DNA from: Piromyces finnis
Taxonomy: Eukaryota; Neocallimastigomycota; Neocallimastigomycetes; Neocallimastigales; Neocallimastigaceae
NCBI GenBank assembly: GCA_002104945.1
Contig: MCFH01000028.1
Span: forward strand, 1-64,000
Direction of reading: 5' to 3'
DNA length: 64,000 nucleotides
A program made the translations under genes and the position numbers. Shown here piece by piece: positions 40,243-52,594 of this stretch. Every line of letters starts with the position of its first letter. Positions within the stretch are counted from its first letter, which is position 1. The notes beneath the pieces are model-generated. The model saw nothing but the letters and a program-made list of their open reading frames with translations. It did not search any database and was not told where the DNA came from.

Positions 40243-40429
40243 CTATTATATATATGTAATGCATATAGATGTTTTAAAAAAAACTATATATATTTTTTTA
40301 CTTTATTTTATTATTATTATTATTTCTTTTTAATGATAAGAATATGCATTTATAGTTTGATATAAAATAAAAATAAAAATAGGATATTAGAGATATATAT
40401 TTCTTTTATATATATATTTCTTTTCATCC

Positions 40430-40461
<32 letters not shown>

Positions 40462-40593
40462 TTTAAAGTTTTATCTTTTAATTACTAATTTCTTTACTTT
40501 TTTTTTTTATACTTTAAAGAAATGTAATAGGAGAATCTAATAATAATTATATATATATATATATATATATATTTTTTTATTTCATTTTTATTT
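39800..40593. other. Convergent intergenic region
   Basis: The 3' flanks of the polyglutamine gene (+) and the AP180 gene (-) face each other here. The region is mostly A and T runs, including a T run of about 42 nt at 40,201-40,242. Confidence 0.6.
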
Positions 40594-40943
40594 TTAATTG
40601 AATGCATTGTTAAAATCTGCAAAGAAATTATTGTTAGTACTTGAAGTATTATTATTACTGTTATTGTTATTATTGGCATTATTATTGCTATTATTATTAA
40701 AGAATGAGAAGGATGCATCATTGTTATTATTATCAAAGAAGTTTTGGTTATTGTTATTGCTGTTACTGTTTAAATTATTATTGTTGCCAAAGAAATCTTG
40801 ATTGGTATTACTAAAGAAGTCTTGGTTATTGTTATTATTACTACTATTACCAAATATATTATTATTATTGTTATTATTATTATTATTTGATAAGAAAACA
40901 TTATTACTGTTATTGTTATTCGATGACATGAAAACATTGTTGC

Positions 40944-41006
<63 letters not shown>

Positions 41007-43028
41007 TTGGGCTATCAAAACTTAATAAATCTACATTATTAGTGTTACTTCCTGCTGGTACTAAAGCGGTAGAATTACTATTTCCAGATGCTATTTGAGA
41101 AAATGGATTGTTCATCGATACATTATTATTATTGTTGTTATTATTACTGATACTATTTCCTGTTTTTTGAGCCATAATTGCACTAAATGAATTACTACCT
41201 CCAACATTACTGTTACCGGTATTTTGGGCCATGATAGTACTAAATGTGTTATTATTATTTCCGTTGTTATTAGATTGATTCATTAAATTACTAAAAACAT
41301 TAGTATTGTTAGTAGTACCATTTCCTGTACTCTGAGCCATAATACTATTAAATACATTATTGCTATTATTATTTCCATTTCCAGTAGTTTGTGCCATTAT
41401 GCCACCAAATGAATTATTATTATTATTATTATTATTTCCATTGCCAGTAGTTTGTGCCATTATCGTACTGAATGAGTTATTATTATTTCCATTTCCAGTA
41501 GTTTGTGCCATTATCGCACTGAATGAGTTATTATTATTTGAATTATTACCAGTATTCTGAGCCATAATATTATTAAAAACATTATTACTATTATTATTTC
41601 CATTGCCAGTATTGTTTGACATCATATTACTAAATACATTATTATTATTAATGTTATTATTAGAGTTTCCTCCAGTTTTTTGAGCCATGATTGCACTAAA
41701 GGAATTAGAGTTTTGTTGTGAAGACATTGAATTATTGTTTGAATTATTAGCAAATGGATTAGTTGAACCGGTTAACATATTACTTTGATCTGAGGACATC
41801 AATAACTTGTTATTATTGATGGTACTCATTCCATTCATGTTATTCATATTGTTCATTCCATTCATGTTATTCATATTGTTCATTCCATTCATGTTATTCA
41901 TATTGTTCATTCCATTCATGTTATTCATATTGTTCATTCCATTCATGTTATTCATATTGTTCATACCATTCATATTATTCATATTGTTCATACCATTCAT
42001 ATTATTCATATTGTTCATACCATTCATATTATTCATGTTGTTCATACCATTCATATTATTCATATTGTTCATACCATTCATATTATTCATATTGTTCATA
42101 CCATTCATATTATTCATGTTGTTCATACCATTCATGCTATTCATATTTCCATTATTTGCAAATGGATTTCCATTACTAAAGAAATTATCCATATCATTAT
42201 TTTGAATATTTTGGAAATTTTGAGTTTGAGATTGTTGCTGCATTTGGAAACTTAAAAGTTGTTGTTGGGCAGCTAAAAAGTTATTTGGTATGGAATTATT
42301 ATTATTATTAAATGAAATTAATTGGTTATTTTGACTGAATTGATATTGAGCTCCTGGTAATGGGGTTGGTTGACCTAACTCTTCATCTAAACTAGCAAAG
42401 AAATCAACACTATTATTAGTAGTCTTTTTTGCTGATGGCCTTGATGCTCTTGAATGAGTTGGTGTTTTAGTTGGTGGTTCAATTCTTGGTTGAACAGTTT
42501 CAGATGTTTTATTATCAGTTTTAACTTAACATTTTTAAAATATTATATTTTATAAATATGAAAAAAAAAAAAGATATCATTAATATATTATTCTATTAAA
42601 TATTTAAATCAATATAACCTACTTTGAGATGGTTTATTATCTTTTGGTTTATTTTTATTTTTAATGTAAGCTTCTCTAGTAGCATCAAAATCTGGATTAT
42701 TTAAATATTCTTGTAATGCCATAACAAGAGATATTGGAGCCTAATAAATTTTTTAAAGATAAAGGATATTTTAATTTAAAATGTATATACTGTATATGTA
42801 TATTGTTTTTTCTCAATTTATTTATCACTTATATATAAAATTAAATAATATTCTATTTAGTACTCACATGCTTAATATATGGAATATCTATTTGAAGAAC
42901 ACTTTGTAAACTTCTTGCAAGTTCAAAGAATTCCATAACCCTTGTTGTTTGTTGAACGAACATCTTATAAACTTCAAGAGCAATACGTGCTTGTGATTGA
43001 ATCATTTCAAAATATACCTCTTTTTTTT

Positions 43029-43067
<39 letters not shown>

Positions 43068-44612
43068 CATTAATAAAGGAAATATATATATATATATATA
43101 ATGTTTCTTATTGATATAATAAAACAATACCCAAAATATGAATTGTTCCTTCATTTAAAATATGGAAAAGTGGCATTAAATCACCAAGAAGTAAACGAAA
43201 AGCTTGGATCTTAACTACATTATCAAACTTTGTAGCTTCAAACTAAGATATTTTATATAATATAATAATAAATATTATATTGGAAATATATACTTTAAAA
43301 TTAAATTATTAATTGTATTTTTAAATATTACTTTGCAAGCTAATAAGGCATTAAGTTGTCTTTGAAGTAAGGCAACCTCACTTAATAAACCATTTTCAAC
43401 AGGAACAGAACGAATATGAGCAACCATAAGATCTCTATTTTCTCTCGAGGATACGAAATCTGTTTTTAATTGTTTGTATACTTTGATTCTTTCCTTTAAA
43501 TATTGAGCATATGGTTTTATTTTTCTCACTTGAATAATTATATTATTTGATATTATTTTATTTCAATTATTGTAATTATAATAATAGAATAGATTGAATA
43601 AGGAAAATAAAGTATATCTTTTAATATTTATTTTGGATGAAAAAAAAAAAGATAATATATATGAATTGTAACTTTAATAATAATATATAAAAATCAATAC
43701 ATACTTATTTCTAATAACATTTAAATATATCATCATTAAATATTTTTGATATATTATTAAAATTTACATTATAATTTTATTAAAAAAAAAAAAAAAATAG
43801 ATAAATAAAATATAATATATAATATATAAAATATAGGAAATATTATTTAAAGTTACAAAATATACAATATAAATAGTTAAAAGAATGTTAAAAAGGAATA
43901 GTGTAAAAGTATATAATTTTATAAAATAATATAGTATACCTATATCAGTTTTAATAGATAAATTTGGTAATTCCCACCAATCTTCTGTTGAATATGCTGC
44001 AAGATATTCTAATATTCTAATGCTATCACCTTCTCTCATTAATATATGAATTAACATTACAGCTTTATAAACAATCTTGATAGAATTATTAATTAATAGA
44101 GAATAAGTATTATATAAAATAATGATATTATAATTATAATAATTATTATAATAATAATTTTTGTTATGGTATATTACCACCCAATTGCTATCTAACATTT
44201 TTTGATGTATTAAGTAAAAATAATCATCAGGTAATATGTTTTTTTGGTGTGTAGCTTGTATTAAAACTATTATCATGATTGTTATTAATATTGTGTAAAA
44301 GGTGTTATTGTTGATATTTTAAAAATAAAAAGTTTGAATAAAAAAAAAGGAATATAAATTTTAGTATTTTATTTTTATTTTTATACAATAATATTGAAAT
44401 TATTTATTTAATACCATCAATATGCTTCTTTTTAAATGATATTTGTTTTGATATCAATAGCTTGGAGATTGATGTTTTTACCATGCTATTTGTAACAATT
44501 CCCCTTCCCTATTAATTAATTAAATATATATATATATATATATTTTTCAATTAATTTATAATTATTTTGGCTATACATATATTATAAATATTTTATTTCA
44601 ACTTACCGACAT
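40594..44612 (-). CDS. clmA: AP180/CALM-type clathrin assembly protein (ANTH domain)
   Basis: This adaptor binds phosphoinositides and clathrin at coated pits; in Dictyostelium AP180 also acts at the contractile vacuole. Nine exons (44612-44607, 44508-44415, 44266-44178, 44075-43940, 43528-43332, 43242-43131, 43019-42868, 42740-42623, 42524-40594) join in frame to 944 aa. The first exon holds only Met-Ser. The ANTH domain (about 1-270) carries the lipid motif K-x9-KKKH, then IDVLIQATHQ, NWVIVYKAVMLIHILMREG and later helices to IDIPYIKH. The tail has three NPF motifs, a clathrin/adaptor DLLSF motif, about eleven MNGMNNMNN units, about ten copies of an FxxIMAQxTG motif, and long Asn runs. The gene symbol is that of the D. 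discoideum gene as I remember it; the family call itself is firm. Confidence 0.93.
41160..41700 (-). repeat. Degenerate protein repeat in the AP180 tail (F-x-x-I-M-A-Q-x-T-G)
   Basis: About ten copies of a motif such as SFSAIMAQKTG, SFSTIMAQTTG, VFNNIMAQNTG and VFNSIMAQSTG are spaced about 15-20 residues apart by Asn/Gly-rich linkers. Phe, Met and Gln are the most constant positions. Two copies are weak (VFSNMMSNNTG, VFSNLMNQSNN). The DNA is diverged between most copies, so the motif appears kept at the protein level. Confidence 0.9.
41825..42135 (-). repeat. 27-bp coding minisatellite in the AP180 gene (MNGMNNMNN units)
   Basis: About eleven in-frame copies of a 27-bp unit encode MNGMNNMNN. 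Neighbouring copies differ only at a few third positions (ATG/ATA for the antisense of Asn-Met codons), showing recent expansion or homogenisation. Confidence 0.95.
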
Positions 44613-46225
44613 TATGAAATTTATTTAACTTATTTATGGTTATTATTACAATTGTCTATTAATGTTCTATTAATGATATTTATTATTCATTATTATTATT
44701 TTATTTTATTTTTTTTTAAAAAATAAGTATATTTAGTATATTTTATTATAATTATGTTGTACAATAACATACTCCTATTTAAAATTTATACTCTATTTAT
44801 TTATATATTTATATTTATAATTAATCAATCCTCCATTTAATATGGTATTAATAGGTAAATAAATAAATAAATAAATAAATTATAAAATTACAAATAATAT
44901 ATTTTTATTTCCAATGAAAACAGAAAATATATATATACAAATTTATTCTAATATTTATTTTCAATTATTTATTACTTTTACTACTACCACTATTTATTTA
45001 TTTATTTTTTTCCTTCATAATCAACATTATAAAATAAAGTATCAAAACTTTAGGTACATATAACAATTAATAATTAAAAAAAAAAAAATTTAAAAATTAT
45101 ACATTTTATTTATTTCCATTTAGTTTATAAACAAAACCAAAAACCAAAACTAAAATGATAAATTGTATAAAAATAATAATATCTTTTACTAACTTTATAA
45201 ATACTTTTTTTTATTTTCTTTTTTTTTTCCTTGTTCTTTTTTATTTATTTATACTTAAAATGTGTTTTATTTTATTATTACTTTTTTCTTTCTTTCTTTC
45301 TTTCTTTCTTTCTATTTACAAAATGCTCTTTTTTTCTTCAATATTTATTATAATGAAAAAAAAAAAAAAAAAAATTTTAAAAAAATGTAATATACAAAAT
45401 AATTTAATATAAACAATTTAATTCATTTAAAAATTTTTTTTAATTAATTCTCTAATAATCAAGCCACATATAATATTGATTTATGGCTTGAAATTCTAAG
45501 AATAAATTATAAATAAAATTAAGATCAATGTATGGAAAATTAAATTAATTGTTTTTATTATAAAATTTCAATTATTGTATATTACATTATACATGTAATA
45601 TATGTAATTTAGGCTAATGAAATTTTAGAATGACTATCCTTCAAGTTTTTTCGATGATGGAAAATGAAAAAAGTTTTTCTTTTTTTTTAAATAAAAACTA
45701 AAAGGTGATGGTTAATTCTCTTTATAAAAAGGTTTTTATTTTTTTTTAAAATGTATAAATTTATGAAATTGAAATTGATTATTATAATGGTTAAAAAATA
45801 TTTATTTTTTGATATCATTTATTTTATTAGTATTCATTATATTTCTATTAAATATTTCTATAAAAAATTATTTGAGAATAGGTTGACTACCTTGTTAATA
45901 TTATTAATGAATTTTTTTAAAAATGGTATATCATTCCTTTTTTTTTTTTTTTTTTAATTGCATTTATTTTAATCTAATATTATTAAAATATTTTATTTTT
46001 TATATATTCTTTTTTATTATTTTACTTTCTCTCTTCATAAAAAAAAAAAGAGAAAATAAAAATAGTTTAAAAGGTGTAATGAAAAAAAAATTTTTTTTTT
46101 CCCTTTTTTTTTTTAAATCTATTTATTTTCTATATACATATATTAAATAGTAATGGTAATGATAAAAATTTTAACTTTATAATCAATAGATTATGAAGAA
46201 TAATAATGTTTTTTTTTTTTTTTTT
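44613..46225. other. Intergenic, AT-rich
   Basis: The left end is the promoter side of the AP180 gene and the right end the 3' flank of the hybrid receptor kinase. Open frames at 45155-45412, 45751-45957 and 45923-46150 are hydrophobic translations of T-rich DNA and are not accepted. Confidence 0.55.
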
Positions 46226-49200
46226 CTAGTTTTCTTTATTTTTTTTAATTAATGGATTTTTGGATATTTTATCTGTTTCATCAAATTCTTCCGCTATATA
46301 ATCGTCAAAAAGATCAATCAAGTACTGATTTGAATTACGTTTATTATTTTCTTCTGGGGTATTCTTTTTTATAAAGGTGACATTATTATTGATTATTGAA
46401 GAAGATGAATGAGAAAGCGTTAATGAATTACCTTTATTTATCATCATAGACTTTCCTTTGGTTGGTGATGATAGACTATTATTTGATTTAGATAGCTGTT
46501 TTAGGGAAGAACTATTTCTTCTATTATTTTCTATTAAAGGAGGACTACCGGGCATAAACGATTGACTTGAGGAAGGATGATGTGAAATTGAAAATCGTTT
46601 CAACGAATTCGTTTTCTTACCTTCAAAAATATTATTTGATGAGAATGACGACGTTCTTCCCGTTAAAACAATACTGCTTCTTTTACTATTACTATTCGAT
46701 TTATTATTTAAACTGTGGATTGACGTTCTTTTATTTGAATCAATATCTGTTGTACTGGTATTCTCTGAAATTGATTCCATTTCACTTGGTATATTCTTTT
46801 TGATGGTATTGAGCGTTTTAACGGATTCTAAAAATGAAATACGTCCCTTGGAAAATAATGGATTGGAGGTGGAGGGTTCCTCACTTGGTGATTTAACATC
46901 AATAACTTCTTCTTCTTTTTGTTTAGGTTGATTATCCGGCCATAGCCTTTGTATCATTTTACATAAATCATCTTTTTTAATAGGCTTGGTAATGTAATCA
47001 TCCATTCCAGATTCTAAGCATTGTTCCTTATCACCGGGAAGTGCTGCTGCAGTAACCGCAACAATTTTTATGGGACTTAATGGATATAATTGACGAATTT
47101 TACCGGTTGCCTTCAAACCATCCATTAACGGCATATGGAAATCCATAAAGATTAAATCGTAATTCTTTTTCTTTAATGCTTCTAATACTTCTAAACCATT
47201 ATTAGCTGTATCTGCTGTAATCTTAAGATAACTATCCAACATTCTTTTTAATACATTTTGATTAATAATATTATCATCAGCAACTAAAACACTTAAACCA
47301 CTGTAATCTAATGAATTAACCTTTTTGACCACCGGATTCATACCACCAAGAAGATCAGTAAAGCTTGCTGAGGCCTGGATACTCTTTAAATCTAAAACAC
47401 TCTTAAATAGCTTGGTTTGCTTAAACGGTTTAATAAGAATATCGGTACGTTTAAAGTGAATAGTTTTTAATTTTTTCTTTGATTCTTCCATGGACCCCTG
47501 CTTCATAATAAATAAAACAGGAATTTCAAATAAAATACTATTCTCTGGATAGGATGAAAATTTATCTAAAAATTCAAATCCATTTTTATCCATATCAACA
47601 ATAATGGAATCAATCGGTTTTGTATCCTTACTCATGTTCATACGTTGATACTTTATTCCTTCTATTAATTGATCTGGCGTTTCAAAGACTTTGAATTGAG
47701 TATTCCATTTTGTAAAAAGTTTTGTTATTGTATTATCGATATACTCTTTTGAATGTAAAATGGCAATATTTCTATTTTCTAAACCTTCAAATTGCTTTTT
47801 CGATGGTTGGGCACTCTTTGCACCATAAACCTTAATTGTAAATGAAAATTTCGTTCCTTTTTTATTCTTACCACCTTCAACCCAAATTCGACCTCCCATT
47901 AATTCACTTATTTCTTTACTAATTGCTAAACCTAAACCTGTACCACCATATTGACGTGTGGTGGAAGAGTCAACTTGTGAAAATGGGATAAAAAGTCTAT
48001 CCATCTTTTCTTCGGATATACCAATACCAGTATCGGCTACTGTAAACTTTAATTCATACGCTGTACCTAAATCTTTACTACTCTTTAAATGATCTTTTTC
48101 AAGCATTGAAGCTAATAAATCATTTGCCTTTGTATCCTGTTCTACATGGGATGATAATTGAATAGGTGGTAAAGAATTATTCATTACCGTAGGTGTGTAG
48201 ATAGTAGTATTGCCATTATTTAAGCTTGCGGTATTTGATATTACTGGATTTTGAATTAAATTTGGATTATTTAATGAATCTTGAAGCAATAAATTATTTT
48301 GGGATTGTTCTTGAACTACAGTTGCTGATGCTAATAAATTACTTTGGGAATTTGATTTAATCATTGACTTAGAATTAATTGAAGCTTGTTGTGGTGGTAA
48401 TAGGGCTTGTGGTTGTATTTGTGTTGATAATATGGATTGCGTAGTGTTATCGTTATTAGCATTGTAGATATTTCCTTGATGTAATGAAGCATTGTTAGGT
48501 GGTAGTTGATTTAAAAATGGATTGGAACTATTTTCTGCTAACTTATTTCCAAAATATTTGTTTTGAATATTTATTGGGTTACTATAGTTATTTGTTTTAT
48601 TTAATAATTTTAATTGATTTTGTTGTTGTAGTTGTAAAACATTTTGATGAATAATTTCAAAAACATTAATGGGTCGAGATTCCACTGTAATCTTAATTTC
48701 ACCTTCTTTGGTAAATTTAACTATTTTATTTAACATATATATATGTATTGTTAATGATAATTATATTATTATTGTTAAGGAATAAGTATTAAAATATTAA
48801 TTTTCCTTTTATTCTTAAGGAATATTACTATCATATATAAAATATTCATTATTTATTAATAGATAGTTTACCTGCATTATTAGCCAAGTTTAATAAAACT
48901 TGATTAATTCTTGTTGGATCCCCAATAATAGTGTCTGGACAATCATCTGAAATTTCATAATATAAACTTATTTCATTTTCTAATGTTTTGGGGGCAATGA
49001 TTAATAAACAACTTTCAATGGTACTGATAATATTAACCGGTCTACTTTCTAATATCATTTTTTGACTTTCAATCTTAAGGTAATCTAAAATATTATTTAA
49101 AATACCTAAAAGAAATTCTCCTGAACTAATAATTGTTTCAACATAATCTTTTTGAAGCGAAGATAAATTAGTTTCTTTTAAAAGGGTTGCAAAACCTAAT

Positions 49201-52200
49201 ACTGAATTCATTGGGGTACGAATTTCATGTGACATATTAGCCAAAAATTTACTTTTCATTTCTGTAGCACCTTCTGCTGCTTCTTTTGCGGCTTTAAGAT
49301 CTATTTCTATTTTCTTTCTATATTCAATTTGATCTTGTAATTCAATATTTCTAACTTGCATTTCTTTTAAAAGTTGTGATGTTTTATTCTTTTCAAATTC
49401 TAATTCTGCTGTTCTTTGTTTAACAAGATCTTCCATATGATCACCATAGGATTCCAACTATTTATTTAAATTTTTATATTTATTAAATAATAATATATAG
49501 GTGTAAATATTTGGGTGTTGAATTTGAATAATAAATGATTTATATATACATATATATATTTAAAAATCTCACCATTTCAACCATTTTATCGGCAACACTA
49601 TTAAATTGTTTAGGATTAATATCTCTAACCATCATTGCTAATGTTGACATTGCTGGTCTATCATCAGGGTCTTCTGCCCAACATTCACATATAATTTTAT
49701 TCATATCTTGTATACCTTCTTCTTCACCATTTAATACTTGCATCGTTGGTCTCAACGTACTATTGCAAACAATGTTTTTAATAATATCTTTTGGATTATA
49801 ATCCATGTCAGAGAATGGTAATTGTCTTGTCATGATTTCATTAAGGATAATACCAATACTATAAATATCTCCTTTTTGATAACCAACAACTTGGTAGGCA
49901 TCACCATCAATATGAATACATTCAGGAGCTGTCCATAATAAATCGTAATAACTATCCCCATTTTCTATTTCATCATAATCATTTGCAGAACGAATGGTCT
50001 CTTTTACTTCTCTTAAACCAAAATCGGTAATTTTTAATTCCCAACGACTACTAATTAAACATTTTCTTGAGGTTAAAAGTCCATGGTATCCAATTTTAGA
50101 TTGATGTAAATATTGCATACCTTTAATAAGATCACTAATTAATGAATATTTGAATTGAAATTCTAGTTTATGATCTTGATGAGCAAGAATTTCCATTAAA
50201 CTACCCTTGCCAACATATTCTAAATTTTTTTTTTTTTTAAATTTATTACATTTTTTATAATTATAATGAAAAAAAAAAAAAGGAGGTGAATTTTATTAAT
50301 ATTTTATGAATAAGTAGTCAATATATATTAGAAATTTATTATTATTATTATTATTATTATTTACCAGTAATTAATCCAATCCCATCTAAAACATAACATA
50401 TACCCACAAAATGGATAAGATTTGGATGTCTTAATTCTCTTAATTCATAAATTTCTTCTCTCATTCCCTGGGATAGTGTGATTTTTCTAGATTTAATTTG
50501 TTTAACAAACACTTGCAAACCATTTCTATGTTTTTATTTTTAATATAATATTAATATAATATTGACGTCATCGTATATTCCCTACTAGTATAATTTGTAT
50601 TTTTATTTTTACCTATATCCGATCATTCCTGTTCTTGTATATTGCCAAGGGGTATCCGTGACTAATTCTTCATAATCAACATCCCAAAGCCAACCTTTTT
50701 TTCTTTGCCATTTTCCTTTTGATTTATACAATACATATATTATTGGAAGAAGTACTACAAGAAAAGAAATAAAGATAATATATCCATTATAATCACAATT
50801 TTCACCAAAGTACATAAAAGTACATTCACATATGCAATTCTCATTTGATTTTCCATTCTTACATATTTTTTCACATTTTGGTTCACTATCTTTATAGTCA
50901 ATACTCTCTTTAGAATCCTTAATAATACTTTTTTTCATATCCTCTATTTTTTCTTTTCCAAATAACGTATTCTTTAAATCATTTTTTATACCAATAAATT
51001 TAAAAAGGTCGTTATCTGAAATTTCATTTATAGCATCAATACCTTCTTTTATTGATTGTTTATAGTCACTACTATAATAAGAAATAATAAAATTGTATAA
51101 TCAAAAAATAAAAAAGATATAAATTATAAAATTTTAATTTTGTTTGATATCAATATAATAATTATTCTATTCAGAGATATAAATGATAGTATAAATAAAT
51201 AAATAAGGGTACATACTTTTGAGATTCTATTGAAAGTGAAGGCTGAAAAATAATTCCATTTTTATTCAAATCTTCTTCATTTGTTATATTAAATTTATCA
51301 TAATGGCCTAGTGATACTATTTGTTGATTTCTGTATTTAATTTCAATATAATTATCCATAAAATAAGAATACTGTGTTATTAGGTTAAGTGATATACTAT
51401 ATATATTTATGAAACCACGATTGTTCCGTTTTTTTTGGTCAAAAATGGTATCATAATTATAATTTATATATGTAGTATTTAATGATTCACGTTTTTTTTT
51501 TTCAAAATATTTATAGGTATCAATATAATTTATTATATAAATATATTATATTAATAAGGTTATAATTAAGATAATAAAAGTAATTTATATTGTTTTATTT
51601 TGAAGCAATAGCATTTAATGTTAAAAAATTTGGACATCCTATAAAATAGATAGATTACCTGAAAATTTTTTTACTTATTTCATCGGATTCCTCTAAATAG
51701 CCTACACTTCGAATTTTTTCATTATTATTTAAATACTTATTGATATTATTTTTCATAGTATTTTTATTATTTTTCATGTGATAATGAACTATACCACAAT
51801 TATAATTATTCTCAAGATCAATTTTTAATTTTCCGTTATCATCGAAATTACTTTCTTTGATAATAATATTATGGAAAGTTACATTTTTTGTTGAAAAATA
51901 TAAATTGTTTCTTGCATCTGAAATACCTTTTAGGAATGAATTAAGAGCAATTATATTTCCATATAATGATTTTTCTCCTTCTTTTTCTTCCTGTAAATAA
52001 CATATAGAGCGTAGCTTTTCTACTACTCCTGCTGAAATATATCCTGCAATATATCTTTGAAAAATATATATATATATATAATTTATTTTAATATAAATTA
52101 ATTTTTTCGTTAAAGTATTATTTCCTAATTATATACCTGGCTTTCCAATGTTCCCATGCTATTAAATGAAGGTTGTTATTTATATTTTCTTTTTTTCTCA

Positions 52201-52594
52201 TATCATCATTACTGTTTTCATATTCACCAACTAACACAAACATAGCATCTTTATATTCATTTGCGAGATTTTCAAATTTTGTATAAAAAGCCATTGTATT
52301 ACCGAAGAATAATTTATTACCATTACCAATTTCATTTTTAATATCATCCTCGGAAGTTTTGTCTGAACATTTTACTGATAAACCCTTGTCTTGTAATTGC
52401 TTACAAGCCTCTTTTTCCTGATTGTATGAAAAATTATCATCTTGTAAAAATACAGCTGTTCCATAATTATTACTCAATATAGGTTCTTGAGGTATTACTT
52501 TATCCGTACATATTATTATCAATAATATTGAAAAAATAAAGGTATTCAAATGAAGAGATTGTAAAAATAATGAAATTACATTTACATTAAACAT
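46226..52594 (-). CDS. Receptor-type hybrid histidine kinase with BMP-like ectodomain and guanylyl-cyclase-type pseudokinase domain
   Basis: Exons 52594-52137, 52054-51659, 51396-51217, 51071-50613, 50525-50365, 50219-49573, 49457-48872 and 48720-46226 join in frame to about 1,793 aa. In order it has a signal peptide, a BMP/PnrA-like ligand domain (YIAGYISAGVV), a Cys-rich EGF-like stretch, and one membrane span (about 443-462). Next comes a kinase-homology domain (about 475-760; ELRELRHPNLIHFVGICY, SRWELKITDFGL, WTAPEC) in which HRD is replaced by YHG. A signalling helix (LEDLVKQRT-like) leads to the H box NMSHEIRTP (His about 844), N box, DTGIGIS, GGTGLGLAIS, a degenerate receiver, and a receiver with phospho-Asp in IFMDFHMP (about 1489). 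Signal would pass from ligand to His-Asp phosphorelay. The exon 2/3 splice is the least certain. Several large D. discoideum Dhk proteins are hybrid kinases; I do not assign an orthologue. Confidence 0.9.

Noticed and set aside
45155-46150. Three hydrophobic plus-strand ORFs
   Set aside because: Made of T runs and TTTC repeats; no signal of codon bias, splice sites or known family.
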